Origin: Pseudomonadota bacterium
GTDB taxonomy: Bacteria; Pseudomonadota; Gammaproteobacteria; Acidiferrobacterales; Acidiferrobacteraceae
Direction of reading: 5' to 3'
DNA: 14,904 nt
Assembly (NCBI GenBank): GCA_021795255.1
Contig: JAJYPQ010000051.1
Span: 1 to 14,904 of the forward strand
How positions within the stretch are numbered: position 1 is the first letter of the stretch; each line of letters begins with the position of its first letter. A model generated the notes under the pieces. The model made no database searches. It saw only the letters and a list, made by a program, of their open reading frames with translations, and had not been told where the DNA came from. Made by a program: the position numbers and the translations under genes. Positions 1-7,568 of the stretch are shown piece after piece.

Positions 1-2676
1 GGCACGCTCGTGTCGTGGGAAAAGGCCGTGGGTGACTTTATTGCCCGTGGCACGGTCGTCGCAACAGTCGAGACCGATAAGGCGATCATGGATGTTGAGG
101 TGTTCCGGGAAGGGTATTTGTCGGGACCTCAGGCCGCGGTAGGACAGGTCGTCGCGGTCGGCGAACCCATCGCCTATCTCGTCGCCGAGGCGCACGAGGT
201 CGGGGGCGGCGGGATCCCCGAGGCCCCAACGGCCTTGGTAGCGAAGCCCGTGCCGCCCACGAGCCCCGTGCCGTTTGGAAGCGCGCAACCGAAGACCCGG
301 GCGCCGGCCATGCCCCACGGCGCCACGCCCGCCCCGCGTCCGCACAAGGTGGCCGCGACTCCCTACGCTCGGCAATTGGCTGGGGCGCATGGCATTGATA
401 TTAATAGCCTGTCGGGCACCGGACCGGGCGGGCGCATTCTCGGCGCCGACGTCGTTGGCGCCGGGGGTAGTCCGCGGGTGTTGGCGAAGCGCATCTTTCG
501 AGTAGCGGGCTTCGGGCGCCCTATGGACAGCATGGAAAAGGCCGTGAGCCAGAATATGGAGTATTCGCTCTCCATGCCGCTTTTTCGTGTCACAGTCCAT
601 GTGCAGCCCGAGCGTCTGACGGCCGCCGCCAAGGAACGCAAGGTTTCATTGACGGTCTTGTTGGCGGCCGCGGCGGCCCGTGCGGTGGAGCGTCACCCGC
701 GCGTGAATTCCGTCTACCAGCATGAAGACCGGATCGTAGAGCGCACTCAAATCGACGTTGGCTTGGCAGTGGAGACCGAAGGTATGGGGCTTGTCGTCCC
801 CGTGCTCCGCGATGTCCCACACCGCAGTATCGAGGAACTCAATGCCCTGTGGAAGGATTTGGTCGCCCGAGCGCGGCTGAAACGCTTAAAGCCCGAGGAA
901 TACTCGAACCCGACCTTTACCATCTCCAATATGGGGATGTTGGGGGTGACTCAGTTCGACGCGATACCGGTACCCGGCACGTCGGCCATTTTTGCGATCG
1001 CCAGCACCCAGCCGCAAGGCATGCCGGTGACGGTCACGGCCGATCATCGCATCGTGAACGGTGCTGAGGCGGCCAAGTTCCTCAATACTTTTAAGGGCTT
1101 GGTCGAGGATCCGGCGTGGCTTTCCGGAAACGCGGCGACGGGGAAGGCAGGGACGGTAGCGGCGACGCGGCCAAGTCCTGCTCAGGCGAGCGAGCCGGCA
1201 GCAGTCGACACAAGTCACTACGATTGCGATGTTCTTGTCATAGGGGGCGGCCCGGGCGGGGAGGACTGTGCCCGGGAACTCGCGGATCACGGCCGGCGCA
1301 TCATCATGGTGAACGACGCGCCGTTGCCGGGAGGCGAATGCCTGTGGCGCGGATGTATTCCGTCTAAGGCCTGGCGCGCGGCAGCGGATCGCTTGCGTGA
1401 CCGAGGCCACGACGCCGGCCTTGGCGTATTAAACACCGCGGCGCCGACGCTCAATTGGGTGAAGCTCGACCGGATGCGTAAGCGCGTGCTTGAGACGCGC
1501 GGCGACATGGCCTTGAAGACCGACAAGGGTGTTCGCATTGATGTTCGCCAAGGTTTTGCGTATTTCGATTCGGATCATAGTGTCGTTGTGGCCAAGAGCG
1601 ACGCCACTAATCTTTATGAGCGCCAAGCCCCGAAGGCAGGCATTGCCGGAAAGCGCATCACTTTCGGTTACGCGGTGATTGCGACCGGGGCCCCGCCGTT
1701 TATCCCACCGATACCCGGTTCCGACGAAGACGGCGTCCTCACCTCTGATACGGTATGGAACCTAAAGGCCCCTCCCAAGCGCCTTGTGATCGTGGGCGCG
1801 GGCGCGATTGGGCTTGAAATGGCCCAGATCTTCGCGGATTTTGGCACTAAGGTCACCGTCCTCGAGGCGCGTGATCGGGTCTTGCCGGAGGTTGAAAAGG
1901 AAGTCGCGGCCCAGCTTGCGGTCCTGTTAGGCGCAGAAAAGCGCCTCACCATAGTCACATCGGCCTCGGTACAGAAGATCGCGGGCGGCGTCGGCGCCAT
2001 GGCGGTGACCTATACAGTCGAAGGCGGCCCGCGCGTAGCCAAGACCGATTACGTTCTCATGGCCACCGGCAAGCGTCCCGTCACAGAGCCTCTCGCCTTG
2101 GCCCGCGCGGGAGTTAAGGTGGACCGCGGGGCGATCGTGGTGGATCCGCAAGGCCGCACCAGCGTGCCACACATCTTCGCGGTCGGAGACGTCGTGGGTG
2201 GTTACATGCTAGCCCACACCGCAGGCCATCAAGGTCGGGTGGCCGCACACACGATTCTTGGGCATCAGGCGGCCTATGAGGAAGCCAAAGATTGCGGGGT
2301 GATCTTTACCCGTCCGCAGGCGGCCTTTGTCGGTCTTACCGCAGATCAGGCGCGTGAGCGCGGCCTCGACCCAGCCGAAATCAAGGTGCCATTTTCGATA
2401 GACGCGAAGGCGATGATGACCGGTGAGACCTCGGGCTTTATCAAGATCGTGGCCGACAAAGGTACACATAGGATCGTGGGCGTGCATTTTCTTGCCGACC
2501 ATGCCGATACCCTCATTGGTGCCGCGGTTCTCATGGTGAGCGCAGATTTGACCCTCGAACAGGTGGGTTCTGCTATCCATCCGCACCCCACCCAAACCGA
2601 GCTGTTTGGCGATTTGGCACGGCGGCTTTTGGCGCGTTTAAGGCGCACCGCGCGCACCACAGTCCAAGGTAGTTAA
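1..2676 (+). CDS. Fused dihydrolipoamide acyltransferase (E2) - dihydrolipoamide dehydrogenase (E3), 5' end cut by window
   Basis: One continuous frame (891 visible residues) open to the left window edge. The lipoyl domain begins in mid-motif, so roughly 10-20 N-terminal residues, including the true start, lie upstream. Order, counting from base 1: single lipoyl domain (1 to about 62, lipoyl-lysine K27 in ETDKA), Ala/Pro-rich linker, peripheral subunit-binding domain (about 116-150, GTGPGGRI), E2 catalytic domain (about 174-374, ADHRIVNG with H349), short linker, then a complete E3. The E3 has an FAD GGGPGG motif, redox-active C447/C452 in [13 protein letters not shown], an NAD-binding [10 protein letters not shown] segment (about 597-606), a second FAD motif AVGDVVGG, and the C-terminal HPHPTQTE catalytic His/Glu (H862, E867). 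It should transfer acyl groups to CoA and reoxidise dihydrolipoamide in a cytosolic 2-oxoacid (probably pyruvate) dehydrogenase complex; E1 is presumably encoded upstream. Odd points are the fusion itself, Asn for the usual Asp in HxxxDG, and a shortened loop before that motif. Substrate is inferred. Confidence 0.93.
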   Translation, partial: GTLVSWEKAVGDFIARGTVVATVETDKAIMDVEVFREGYLSGPQAAVGQVVAVGEPIAYLVAEAHEVGGGGIPEAPTALVAKPVPPTSPVPFGSAQPKTRAPAMPHGATPAPRPHKVAATPYARQLAGAHGIDINSLSGTGPGGRILGADVVGAGGSPRVLAKRIFRVAGFGRPMDSMEKAVSQNMEYSLSMPLFRVTVHVQPERLTAAAKERKVSLTVLLAAAAARAVERHPRVNSVYQHEDRIVERTQIDVGLAVETEGMGLVVPVLRDVPHRSIEELNALWKDLVARARLKRLKPEEYSNPTFTISNMGMLGVTQFDAIPVPGTSAIFAIASTQPQGMPVTVTADHRIVNGAEAAKFLNTFKGLVEDPAWLSGNAATGKAGTVAATRPSPAQASEPAAVDTSHYDCDVLVIGGGPGGEDCARELADHGRRIIMVNDAPLPGGECLWRGCIPSKAWRAAADRLRDRGHDAGLGVLNTAAPTLNWVKLDRMRKRVLETRGDMALKTDKGVRIDVRQGFAYFDSDHSVVVAKSDATNLYERQAPKAGIAGKRITFGYAVIATGAPPFIPPIPGSDEDGVLTSDTVWNLKAPPKRLVIVGAGAIGLEMAQIFADFGTKVTVLEARDRVLPEVEKEVAAQLAVLLGAEKRLTIVTSASVQKIAGGVGAMAVTYTVEGGPRVAKTDYVLMATGKRPVTEPLALARAGVKVDRGAIVVDPQGRTSVPHIFAVGDVVGGYMLAHTAGHQGRVAAHTILGHQAAYEEAKDCGVIFTRPQAAFVGLTADQARERGLDPAEIKVPFSIDAKAMMTGETSGFIKIVADKGTHRIVGVHFLADHADTLIGAAVLMVSADLTLEQVGSAIHPHPTQTELFGDLARRLLARLRRTARTTVQGS

Positions 2677-2681
2677 AGTCT

Positions 2682-3902
2682 ATGAGCGCTATCAAAAAAG
2701 TCGTGTTGGCCTACTCTGGTGGCCTAGATACCTCGGTCATCCTGCAGTGGTTGCTCGAGCAGTATCAGTGCGAGGTTGTGACCTTTACCGCTGATATCGG
2801 ACAAGGCGAGGAGCTCGAGCCGGCCCGCGAGAAGGCCACCAAAGCCGGCGTGCGGGAGATCTATATAGATGACCTCAAGGAAGAATTTGTCCGCGATTTC
2901 GTGTTTCCCATGTTTCGGGCCAACGCCCTCTACGAGGGCGAGTATCTGCTCGGCACGTCCATAGCGCGACCGCTGATTGCCAAGCGCCAGATTGAGATTG
3001 CCCAGATGACCGGCGCTGACGCGGTGGCGCATGGCGCGACCGGCAAGGGCAATGACCAAGTGCGATTCGAGTTGGGTTATTACGCCCTCAACCCGGACAT
3101 CCAGGTGATAGCACCCTGGCGGGAATGGGACCTAACGTCACGTGAGCGCTTACTTTCTTATGCCGAGAGCCACGGCATTTCGGTAGAGCATAAGCGTAAG
3201 GGGGCCTCGCCCTATTCCATGGACGCCAATCTTTTGCATATTTCCTACGAAGGTGGCGTTCTGGAAGATCCCTGGCAGGAACCTGAGGCTAGCATGTGGC
3301 GTTGGACTTGCGCCCCTGAGGAGGCCCCAGATAAGCCCGAATGGCTGGAGTTGACGTTTACCCGCGGGGACGTGACGGCGCTTGACGGCACTCCCATGAC
3401 GCCGGCGCGGATTCTGGCTACGCTAAACGCGATCGGAGGACGGCATGGGATTGGCCGCCTAGACCTCGTTGAGAATCGCTATGTGGGGATCAAGTCTCGG
3501 GGTTGCTACGAAACCCCCGGGGGAACCATTCTGTTGCGGGCCCACCGCGCCATAGAGTCTCTGACCTTGGACCGTGAGGTGGCGCATTTAAAAGACGATC
3601 TCATGCCGCGTTATGCGGCGCTTATCTATAACGGCTATTGGTGGAGTCCTGAGCGCGAGCTATTGCAGCAAGCTATTGATAGTTCACAGAAAACCGTCAA
3701 TGGTCGGGTCCGGGTCAAGCTCTTTAAGGGACAGGTTACCGTGGTCGGCCGCGAATCGCTGAGTGACTCGCTCTTTGACCCAGGCATCGCCACCTTCGAG
3801 GATGACGGCGGGCGTTACAATCAAGCGGACGCCAGCGGCTTTATTCGGCTTACGGCGCTCAGGCTGCGCACCGCCGCTCGACTGCAGAAGCGCGACAAGT
3901 AA
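2682..3902 (+). CDS. argG: Argininosuccinate synthase
   Basis: A 406-residue protein of normal length for the family. It condenses citrulline and aspartate with ATP to argininosuccinate, the penultimate step of arginine synthesis, in the cytosol. The N-terminal ATP-pyrophosphatase P-loop is AYSGGLDTS (residues 10-18), followed by TADIGQGEE (36-44) and the substrate-binding segment [15 protein letters not shown] (116-130). The C-terminal part reads through [11 protein letters not shown] and other family blocks without interruption. The ATG at 2682 is only 5 bases after the stop of the E2-E3 gene. The upstream AAGG (2666-2669) is a weak, distant ribosome-binding site, so translation is probably coupled to the upstream gene. 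Its association with a dehydrogenase-complex gene rather than other arg genes is unusual but may be lineage-specific. Confidence 0.97.
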   Translation: MSAIKKVVLAYSGGLDTSVILQWLLEQYQCEVVTFTADIGQGEELEPAREKATKAGVREIYIDDLKEEFVRDFVFPMFRANALYEGEYLLGTSIARPLIAKRQIEIAQMTGADAVAHGATGKGNDQVRFELGYYALNPDIQVIAPWREWDLTSRERLLSYAESHGISVEHKRKGASPYSMDANLLHISYEGGVLEDPWQEPEASMWRWTCAPEEAPDKPEWLELTFTRGDVTALDGTPMTPARILATLNAIGGRHGIGRLDLVENRYVGIKSRGCYETPGGTILLRAHRAIESLTLDREVAHLKDDLMPRYAALIYNGYWWSPERELLQQAIDSSQKTVNGRVRVKLFKGQVTVVGRESLSDSLFDPGIATFEDDGGRYNQADASGFIRLTALRLRTAARLQKRDK

Positions 3903-3909
3903 GCCCCTC

Positions 3910-3965
3910 CGCCTCCCCGGCCTGGCATAGACCTTGCACCCCATCCTCTCGACCAGGGGGAGGCG
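3910..3965 (+). promoter_or_regulatory. Hairpin sequestering the histidine-kinase ribosome-binding site
   Basis: CGCCTCCCC (3910-3918) is perfectly complementary to GGGGAGGCG (3957-3965). An inner extension, CTGG (3922-3925) with CCAG (3953-3956), continues the stem after a two-base bulge. The right arm contains the purine-rich Shine-Dalgarno (GGGGAGG, 3957-3963), 5 bases before the GTG start at 3969. The left arm starts 7 bases after the argG stop, within the footprint of a ribosome terminating there. Inferred role: kinase translation is low unless argG is being translated. There is no T-run, so it is not a Rho-independent terminator. Confidence 0.5.
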
Positions 3966-3968
3966 AGG

Positions 3969-5762
3969 GTGGGAGCAGAAGCAGACAGCAGTAGGCGGGG
4001 CAGCGCACAGGTCGTGCCCGAAGGGCCGTCCTTGTATCGAGCCCAAGTGCGCCTGCTCTATGAGAACTTACGTCCTGGCCTTCTCGCCACGTCTTTAAAC
4101 GCCGCGATTCTGAGTGTGATCGAATGGAACGCGGTGCCCCGGGTACGGCTCTTGGCATGGCTTGCGGTCATGGCCTTGGTGACTGCGGGGCGCTATCTGC
4201 TGACGAGCCGCTATCAAAAACAGGCCTCAGCGCGAGATCCTGGGCCGTGGGGGCGCTACTATATGCTAGCGACCGCGGCCGCCGGTGTCGGCTGGGGTAT
4301 GGCGGCACTGCTGTTTTTCCCCGCCGCCTTACTGCCGCAAATATTCCTGTTTTTTATGCTGACGGTTATGACGACCGCCGCCGTCGTGACGTTTGCGACC
4401 GTCTTTCGGGTCGCTCTGTTATTTGTTATTCCGACCCTAGCGCCGCTTGCCTTGCGGCTTTTCCTTTTGGGCGGCAGCGTCCACCATGCCATGGCGCTCG
4501 TGGCGGTCTTATTTCTTGCCGTGATGTTGCTTACCGCCAAACGCATGGAAAGGACCATTGCTGCCTCTCTTTGTCTCCAGTTTGAGAACCAGAGCCTTAT
4601 TAACCGGCTGGAGGAGGAGAAAGCGGCTATCCATCGCCTGAACGGTGTTTTGACGCGTGAGGTCGCCGCGCGCACCCGCATGACCGAGAATTTAAAGGAG
4701 CGCGAAGGCTACTTGCGCGCGGTCTTGGAGAACGTAGAGGAGGGTATCGTTACGATCGACCAGCAGGGCGCCCTTTTTTCCTTAAATCGCGAGGCGCTCC
4801 GAATTTTTGGTTACCGTGAGGATGAGCTCCTCGGGCATCACTTTTCTTGCCTTGTACCGTTAGCGGAGCGCGCCGAGTATGCTCGGTTTCTCGAGGGACA
4901 GGTCGAGCACCCCGGGAGCCGTATGAGCGGCTTAGGGCTACAGGTCAACGGCTTGCGCCACGATGGTACGATCTTTCCCATGGAACTGGGATTAAGCGCT
5001 ATGACCGTGGGTAAGGAGCGTCGCTTCATTGCCATCACCCGGGATATCAGTGCGCGCAAACGAACGGAGCGGCTGAAGAGCGATTTGATCGCGACTTTAA
5101 GCCACGAGCTGAGAACGCCCCTGACCTCGGCGCTCGGCTCTCTCGGTCTTCTGGCCGAGGTGGTAGGACCGAAACTGACCGGTGAGGATGAGCAGCTTTT
5201 GGCCATTGCCCGCAGCAACCTTGATCGCTTGGTGCGGTCCGTCAATGAGGTGCTTGATGTCGATCATCGGCAATTGTTGGACATCAAGTTCGCCCCGCGT
5301 CGTCTGTCGCTGACACAGCTTGCGCAAGAAGTGGTTACGGCCGATGCCGATTATGCCTATGGCCGCCACGTGCGCCTAGCCTTTGATCCCTGCTCTCATC
5401 CGGTGTTTGTGAATGGCGACAAGTCCTTGCTGTTGCGCGCCTTAAGTCATGTCGTTACCAATGCAATTCACCTGTCGCCGCCCCATAGTACTGTTGAGTT
5501 GTCAGTCATAAATGAAGGAGGGCAGGGCGTTCTCTCGATACGCGATTGCGGGACCGCGGTTCCCGTTGAGGTGCAGCCCTGCCTTTTTGATGCCTCGGCC
5601 AACCTCTCATCTTTCGGGATCGTGGCGCCGCGCGGGCTTTGTACGGCGCGCATCATTATCGAAAAACACGGAGGGTCAATAGGCTACGCGTCGCGGGAGG
5701 CCGGTGGGTCCCATTTCTTTTTTCGTCTTCCCCTGTTGGCTAAAGCCGCAGGGTCAATCTAA
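3969..5762 (+). CDS. Membrane-anchored PAS-domain sensor histidine kinase
   Basis: A 597-residue protein starting at GTG with a strong Shine-Dalgarno (GGGGAGGCGAGG). The N-terminal third has about six hydrophobic spans (around 38-52, 58-76, 98-118, 122-144, 147-168, 172-190) and no large periplasmic loop, so the stimulus is probably sensed in or near the membrane. A short coiled coil (about 205-245) leads to a PAS domain (about 247-360, ending in the typical ITRDISARKRTE). The HisKA helix carries the phospho-acceptor H379 in ATLSHELRTPL. The HATPase_c domain has an N-box (N498) and a G1 box DCG (D526, G528). The usual GxGLGL box is degenerate (PRGLCTAR, about 554-561) and the F-box region is short. 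No response regulator is adjacent. It follows argG by 66 bases, and its last 23 bases overlap convergently the end of the GNAT gene. Ligand unknown. Confidence 0.9.
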   Translation: MGAEADSSRRGSAQVVPEGPSLYRAQVRLLYENLRPGLLATSLNAAILSVIEWNAVPRVRLLAWLAVMALVTAGRYLLTSRYQKQASARDPGPWGRYYMLATAAAGVGWGMAALLFFPAALLPQIFLFFMLTVMTTAAVVTFATVFRVALLFVIPTLAPLALRLFLLGGSVHHAMALVAVLFLAVMLLTAKRMERTIAASLCLQFENQSLINRLEEEKAAIHRLNGVLTREVAARTRMTENLKEREGYLRAVLENVEEGIVTIDQQGALFSLNREALRIFGYREDELLGHHFSCLVPLAERAEYARFLEGQVEHPGSRMSGLGLQVNGLRHDGTIFPMELGLSAMTVGKERRFIAITRDISARKRTERLKSDLIATLSHELRTPLTSALGSLGLLAEVVGPKLTGEDEQLLAIARSNLDRLVRSVNEVLDVDHRQLLDIKFAPRRLSLTQLAQEVVTADADYAYGRHVRLAFDPCSHPVFVNGDKSLLLRALSHVVTNAIHLSPPHSTVELSVINEGGQGVLSIRDCGTAVPVEVQPCLFDASANLSSFGIVAPRGLCTARIIIEKHGGSIGYASREAGGSHFFFRLPLLAKAAGSI

Positions 5763-6180
5763 GACCGGTTTGTCCTAGGCCATAGTAGTGGGGCAACTCG
5801 GGCCCCTCCTCAAAGCCAAGAGCCGCGTACAGGCGCCGCGCGCCCACGTTATCGATCTTGACCTCGGCTCGGCACACATCGATTGCTTGCTCGCGCAACC
5901 AGGCGAACGAGGCCTCGAGGAGGCGACGCGCAATTCCGCGCTGTCGAAACTGGGGATCGACGGACAAGGAATAGAGGCGTCCCCAGCGGCTGCGGCCGTT
6001 GCTTGCCACCAAGAGGCAAGCCGCTCCCTCGAAGTTCCCTTCGACAAACCAGGCTGCGTGGGAACTCGTCAAAAGATAGCGCAGTTGGCGGCGGTTAAAG
6101 AGGCCGTCGCCGGGGCCGAAGCAGCGGGCCTCGAGGGCCATAAGGCCCTCGAGATCCGCAAGACCCACCTGCCTTAGCAC
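5740..6180 (-). CDS. RimI-like GNAT N-acetyltransferase
   Basis: A 146-residue, single-domain GNAT protein. It has acetyl-CoA motif A around LYSLSVDPQFRQRGIARRLL (69-88, R/Q-x-x-G-x-A pyrophosphate loop) and motif B NVGARRLYAALGFEE (111-125), then a Tyr-containing tail (YYGLG). The family transfers acetyl from acetyl-CoA to an amine; the RimI-like layout suggests a protein N-terminal or small-amine substrate, but nothing identifies it. It starts at GTG (6180-6178), overlapping by 7 bases the stop region of the DUF2156-type gene upstream, so translation is probably coupled. Its 3' end overlaps convergently the end of the kinase gene by 23 bases. It is probably not the main ribosomal RimI, as there is no tsaB or similar neighbour. 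Confidence 0.85.
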   Translation of the reverse strand: MLRQVGLADLEGLMALEARCFGPGDGLFNRRQLRYLLTSSHAAWFVEGNFEGAACLLVASNGRSRWGRLYSLSVDPQFRQRGIARRLLEASFAWLREQAIDVCRAEVKIDNVGARRLYAALGFEEGPELPHYYGLGQTGLRLTLRL

Positions 6181-7262
6181 GCCTCAGTAGCGACGCGGCG
6201 GTGCAGGATGACCTTTTCCCCGAACATCGCCGGCCGGTAGCTCATCTTCACTCGCCGTAGGTTTTCAAAGCCCAAATCATCACCGACATTGATGTAGGTC
6301 GATTGGGAAAAGACCTTGGTGAACTCCCGGAATAGGTACTGTGCGGCCCCCTGGATGTGGAAGTTGGTCTTCTCGATCAAGACGTTGGCGACATCTGATG
6401 TCAACCGTTCCCCGAACGTAAACCCTTCCAGAACCCCATCGATAAATAGGCTGAGTCCTTCTAGGCCTAGTTCTTCATACAGCGCGATCGTGCGGTTGAT
6501 GGCCTTGCGTTCCAGCTCCAGGTTGTACAAGAAATCCTCTAGCGACCCTTCGGGCAATGCTCGGATACGATTTTCCGTCCAGGTGTTGACAAGACTACGG
6601 GCCGCTTCGTGGTGTTCACGCGAGAACGGGACCAATTGATGGTTTGGATAGGCGCGCCGGAACTGGTTGATCTCGTTCCGTTTAGTCTTGAAGGCATTCC
6701 CGCGCAGTTCGATCAGGTCGGACGTGCGATAGATATAGTCGGGGTTCGTGACCTCGACGTGCCAGGGCTCGCCATTGATCAAAGGTGTCACTCCATCTGT
6801 GTCCTTATCCAGGATTTGCAGGAAGTCTTTGTAAACGAAGTCCAGACGGGCCTGATAGGGCGATGGGTTGTACTGATCCATGATGCGAATACAGATTTTC
6901 AGGGCCCGCTTCTGACGGTAGGCCTCTCCTAGGGGAGGTAATAACATCGTGAGTCCGTTACCGGACAGACCGAAAAGACAAAAGCACCCCTCGATGATCT
7001 GGTAAAAGCCGCTGGCTTGGTAAAGCCAAATGACGTTGTTCGCAAAGCTATAATCGGAGAGTGCAACGCCCAGACGCGCCACGGCATCGTCAAAGTAGGG
7101 TTTGGCGCTCTTGTCGAAGGGGAACAGGCGGTATTTGCCTGAAACGAGGTAGCGAGCTTGGGGTTCGAGCCGGCGAGCATGGTCTAGACCGACGGGCCGC
7201 GGGCGGGCGCCCGCCGGGGTCAAGAAGTGCGCATCCATTACAGCATTCACAGCATTTAACAT
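6174..7262 (-). CDS. DUF2156 / phosphatidylglycerol-lysyltransferase C-terminal-like protein
   Basis: A 362-residue soluble protein matching by eye the DUF2156/LPG_synthase_C family (COG4866-like, a double GNAT fold). Family-like blocks are SDYSFANNVIWLY (about 69-81), DLIELRGNAFKTKRNEINQF (about 181-200), and the C-terminal INVGDDLGFENLRRVKMSYRP (about 325-345), which resembles the family's 'N..DLG..GLR..K.SY.P' signature. MprF uses this fold to transfer lysine from Lys-tRNA to lipid, but no membrane flippase segment is present here, so a soluble aminoacyl- or acyl-transferase is more likely; the substrate is unknown. The ATG at 7262 has a strong GGGAGG site, but that site is the 3' arm of a perfect 10-bp hairpin. 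The stop overlaps the GTG of the downstream GNAT gene. Confidence 0.85.
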   Translation of the reverse strand: MLNAVNAVMDAHFLTPAGARPRPVGLDHARRLEPQARYLVSGKYRLFPFDKSAKPYFDDAVARLGVALSDYSFANNVIWLYQASGFYQIIEGCFCLFGLSGNGLTMLLPPLGEAYRQKRALKICIRIMDQYNPSPYQARLDFVYKDFLQILDKDTDGVTPLINGEPWHVEVTNPDYIYRTSDLIELRGNAFKTKRNEINQFRRAYPNHQLVPFSREHHEAARSLVNTWTENRIRALPEGSLEDFLYNLELERKAINRTIALYEELGLEGLSLFIDGVLEGFTFGERLTSDVANVLIEKTNFHIQGAAQYLFREFTKVFSQSTYINVGDDLGFENLRRVKMSYRPAMFGEKVILHRRVATEAC

Positions 7263-7345
7263 GCTTCCTCCCTTGCCTTGCGCATGCGCGGGAGGAAGCT
7301 CCGTTCGGGAGGCTCGTTATCGGTCTTTTCGATGTCAAGAGTCAT
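7256..7345 (-). CDS. Small ORF (29 aa), putative leader peptide or small protein
   Basis: An unrecognised 29-codon frame: ATG at 7345-7343, TAA at 7258-7256. It is preceded by GGAG (7358-7355) at 9 bases, a good ribosome-binding site. The peptide starts MTLDIEKTDNEPPERS and ends RKAREEAC, so it is highly charged with no signal or membrane segment. Its last codons overlap the ATG of the DUF2156-type gene (GCATGTTAA), and its second half contains both arms of the hairpin that hides that gene's ribosome-binding site. Ribosomes translating it would melt the hairpin and terminate on top of the next start codon. This supports a leader or coupling role, but it could also be a real small protein. Product conservation cannot be judged from here. 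Confidence 0.5.
   Translation of the reverse strand: MTLDIEKTDNEPPERSFLPRMRKAREEAC
7263..7299 (-). promoter_or_regulatory. Perfect 10-bp hairpin masking the DUF2156 gene ribosome-binding site
   Basis: On the + strand GCTTCCTCCC (7263-7272) and GGGAGGAAGC (7290-7299) are perfect inverted repeats separated by 17 bases that include the palindrome GCGCATGCGC (7280-7289). In the - strand transcript the 3' arm is GGGAGGAAGC immediately followed by the AUG at 7262, so the Shine-Dalgarno is completely base-paired. The 5' arm lies in codons of the 29-aa ORF. The structure is seen directly; translational control is inferred. Confidence 0.6.
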
Positions 7346-7390
7346 GATGCGTTTCTCCAGTAAGGACTGTAACCAGGATTGTGTTGCGCA

Positions 7391-7414
7391 TAAAAAAAGA
7401 GGGGCTAAAGCCCC
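7391..7414 (-). terminator. Rho-independent terminator
   Basis: Read on the - strand: GGGGC-TTTA-GCCCC (7414-7401, extendable by one pair) directly followed by TCTTTTTTT (7400-7392). This is a classical stem plus U-tract. It lies 155 bases after the DUF1841 stop and 46 bases before the small ORF. It therefore probably ends the QueC-to-DUF1841 transcript; it could also attenuate transcription into the DUF2156 unit. Confidence 0.8.
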
Positions 7415-7489
7415 GTATCCATGTCGCGGAATTTTGCACCGTAGTGCGGTTAAGAGCGTAGGGCCTCGGGTCTCTTGTCATGATGCCCT

Positions 7490-7518
7490 TATGTACACTC
7501 CAGGAGGCCAGATTGCAA
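7490..7518 (-). promoter_or_regulatory. Weak candidate sigma-70 promoter
   Basis: On the - strand TTGCAA (7518-7513), a 17-base spacer and TACATA (7495-7490) resemble a promoter with a fair -35 and a poor -10. Transcription would start near 7483 and meet the terminator at 7414-7391 after about 90 bases, then the small ORF. By-eye match only. Confidence 0.25.
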
Positions 7519-7568
7519 GGGGGAGGGCGTGGGCATCACCGCCGGGTCCGGGCCCTCGGACTCGTTCC

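Noticed and set aside
886..1410. 174-codon open frame on the - strand within the E2-E3 gene
   Set aside because: It spans the E2 active site and the E3 FAD motif of the real gene; composition is Arg/Pro/His-rich as expected of an antisense shadow.
7391..7414. The GGGGC/GCCCC hairpin as a + strand terminator
   Set aside because: On the + strand the homopolymer run (A7) precedes the stem; only the - strand gives stem followed by U-tract.
7335..7481. 48-codon frame on the - strand, running into the 29-aa ORF start
   Set aside because: It passes straight through the Rho-independent terminator, has only a weak AAGG site, and its peptide shows no pattern. Kept in mind only as a possible leader if the terminator is an attenuator.
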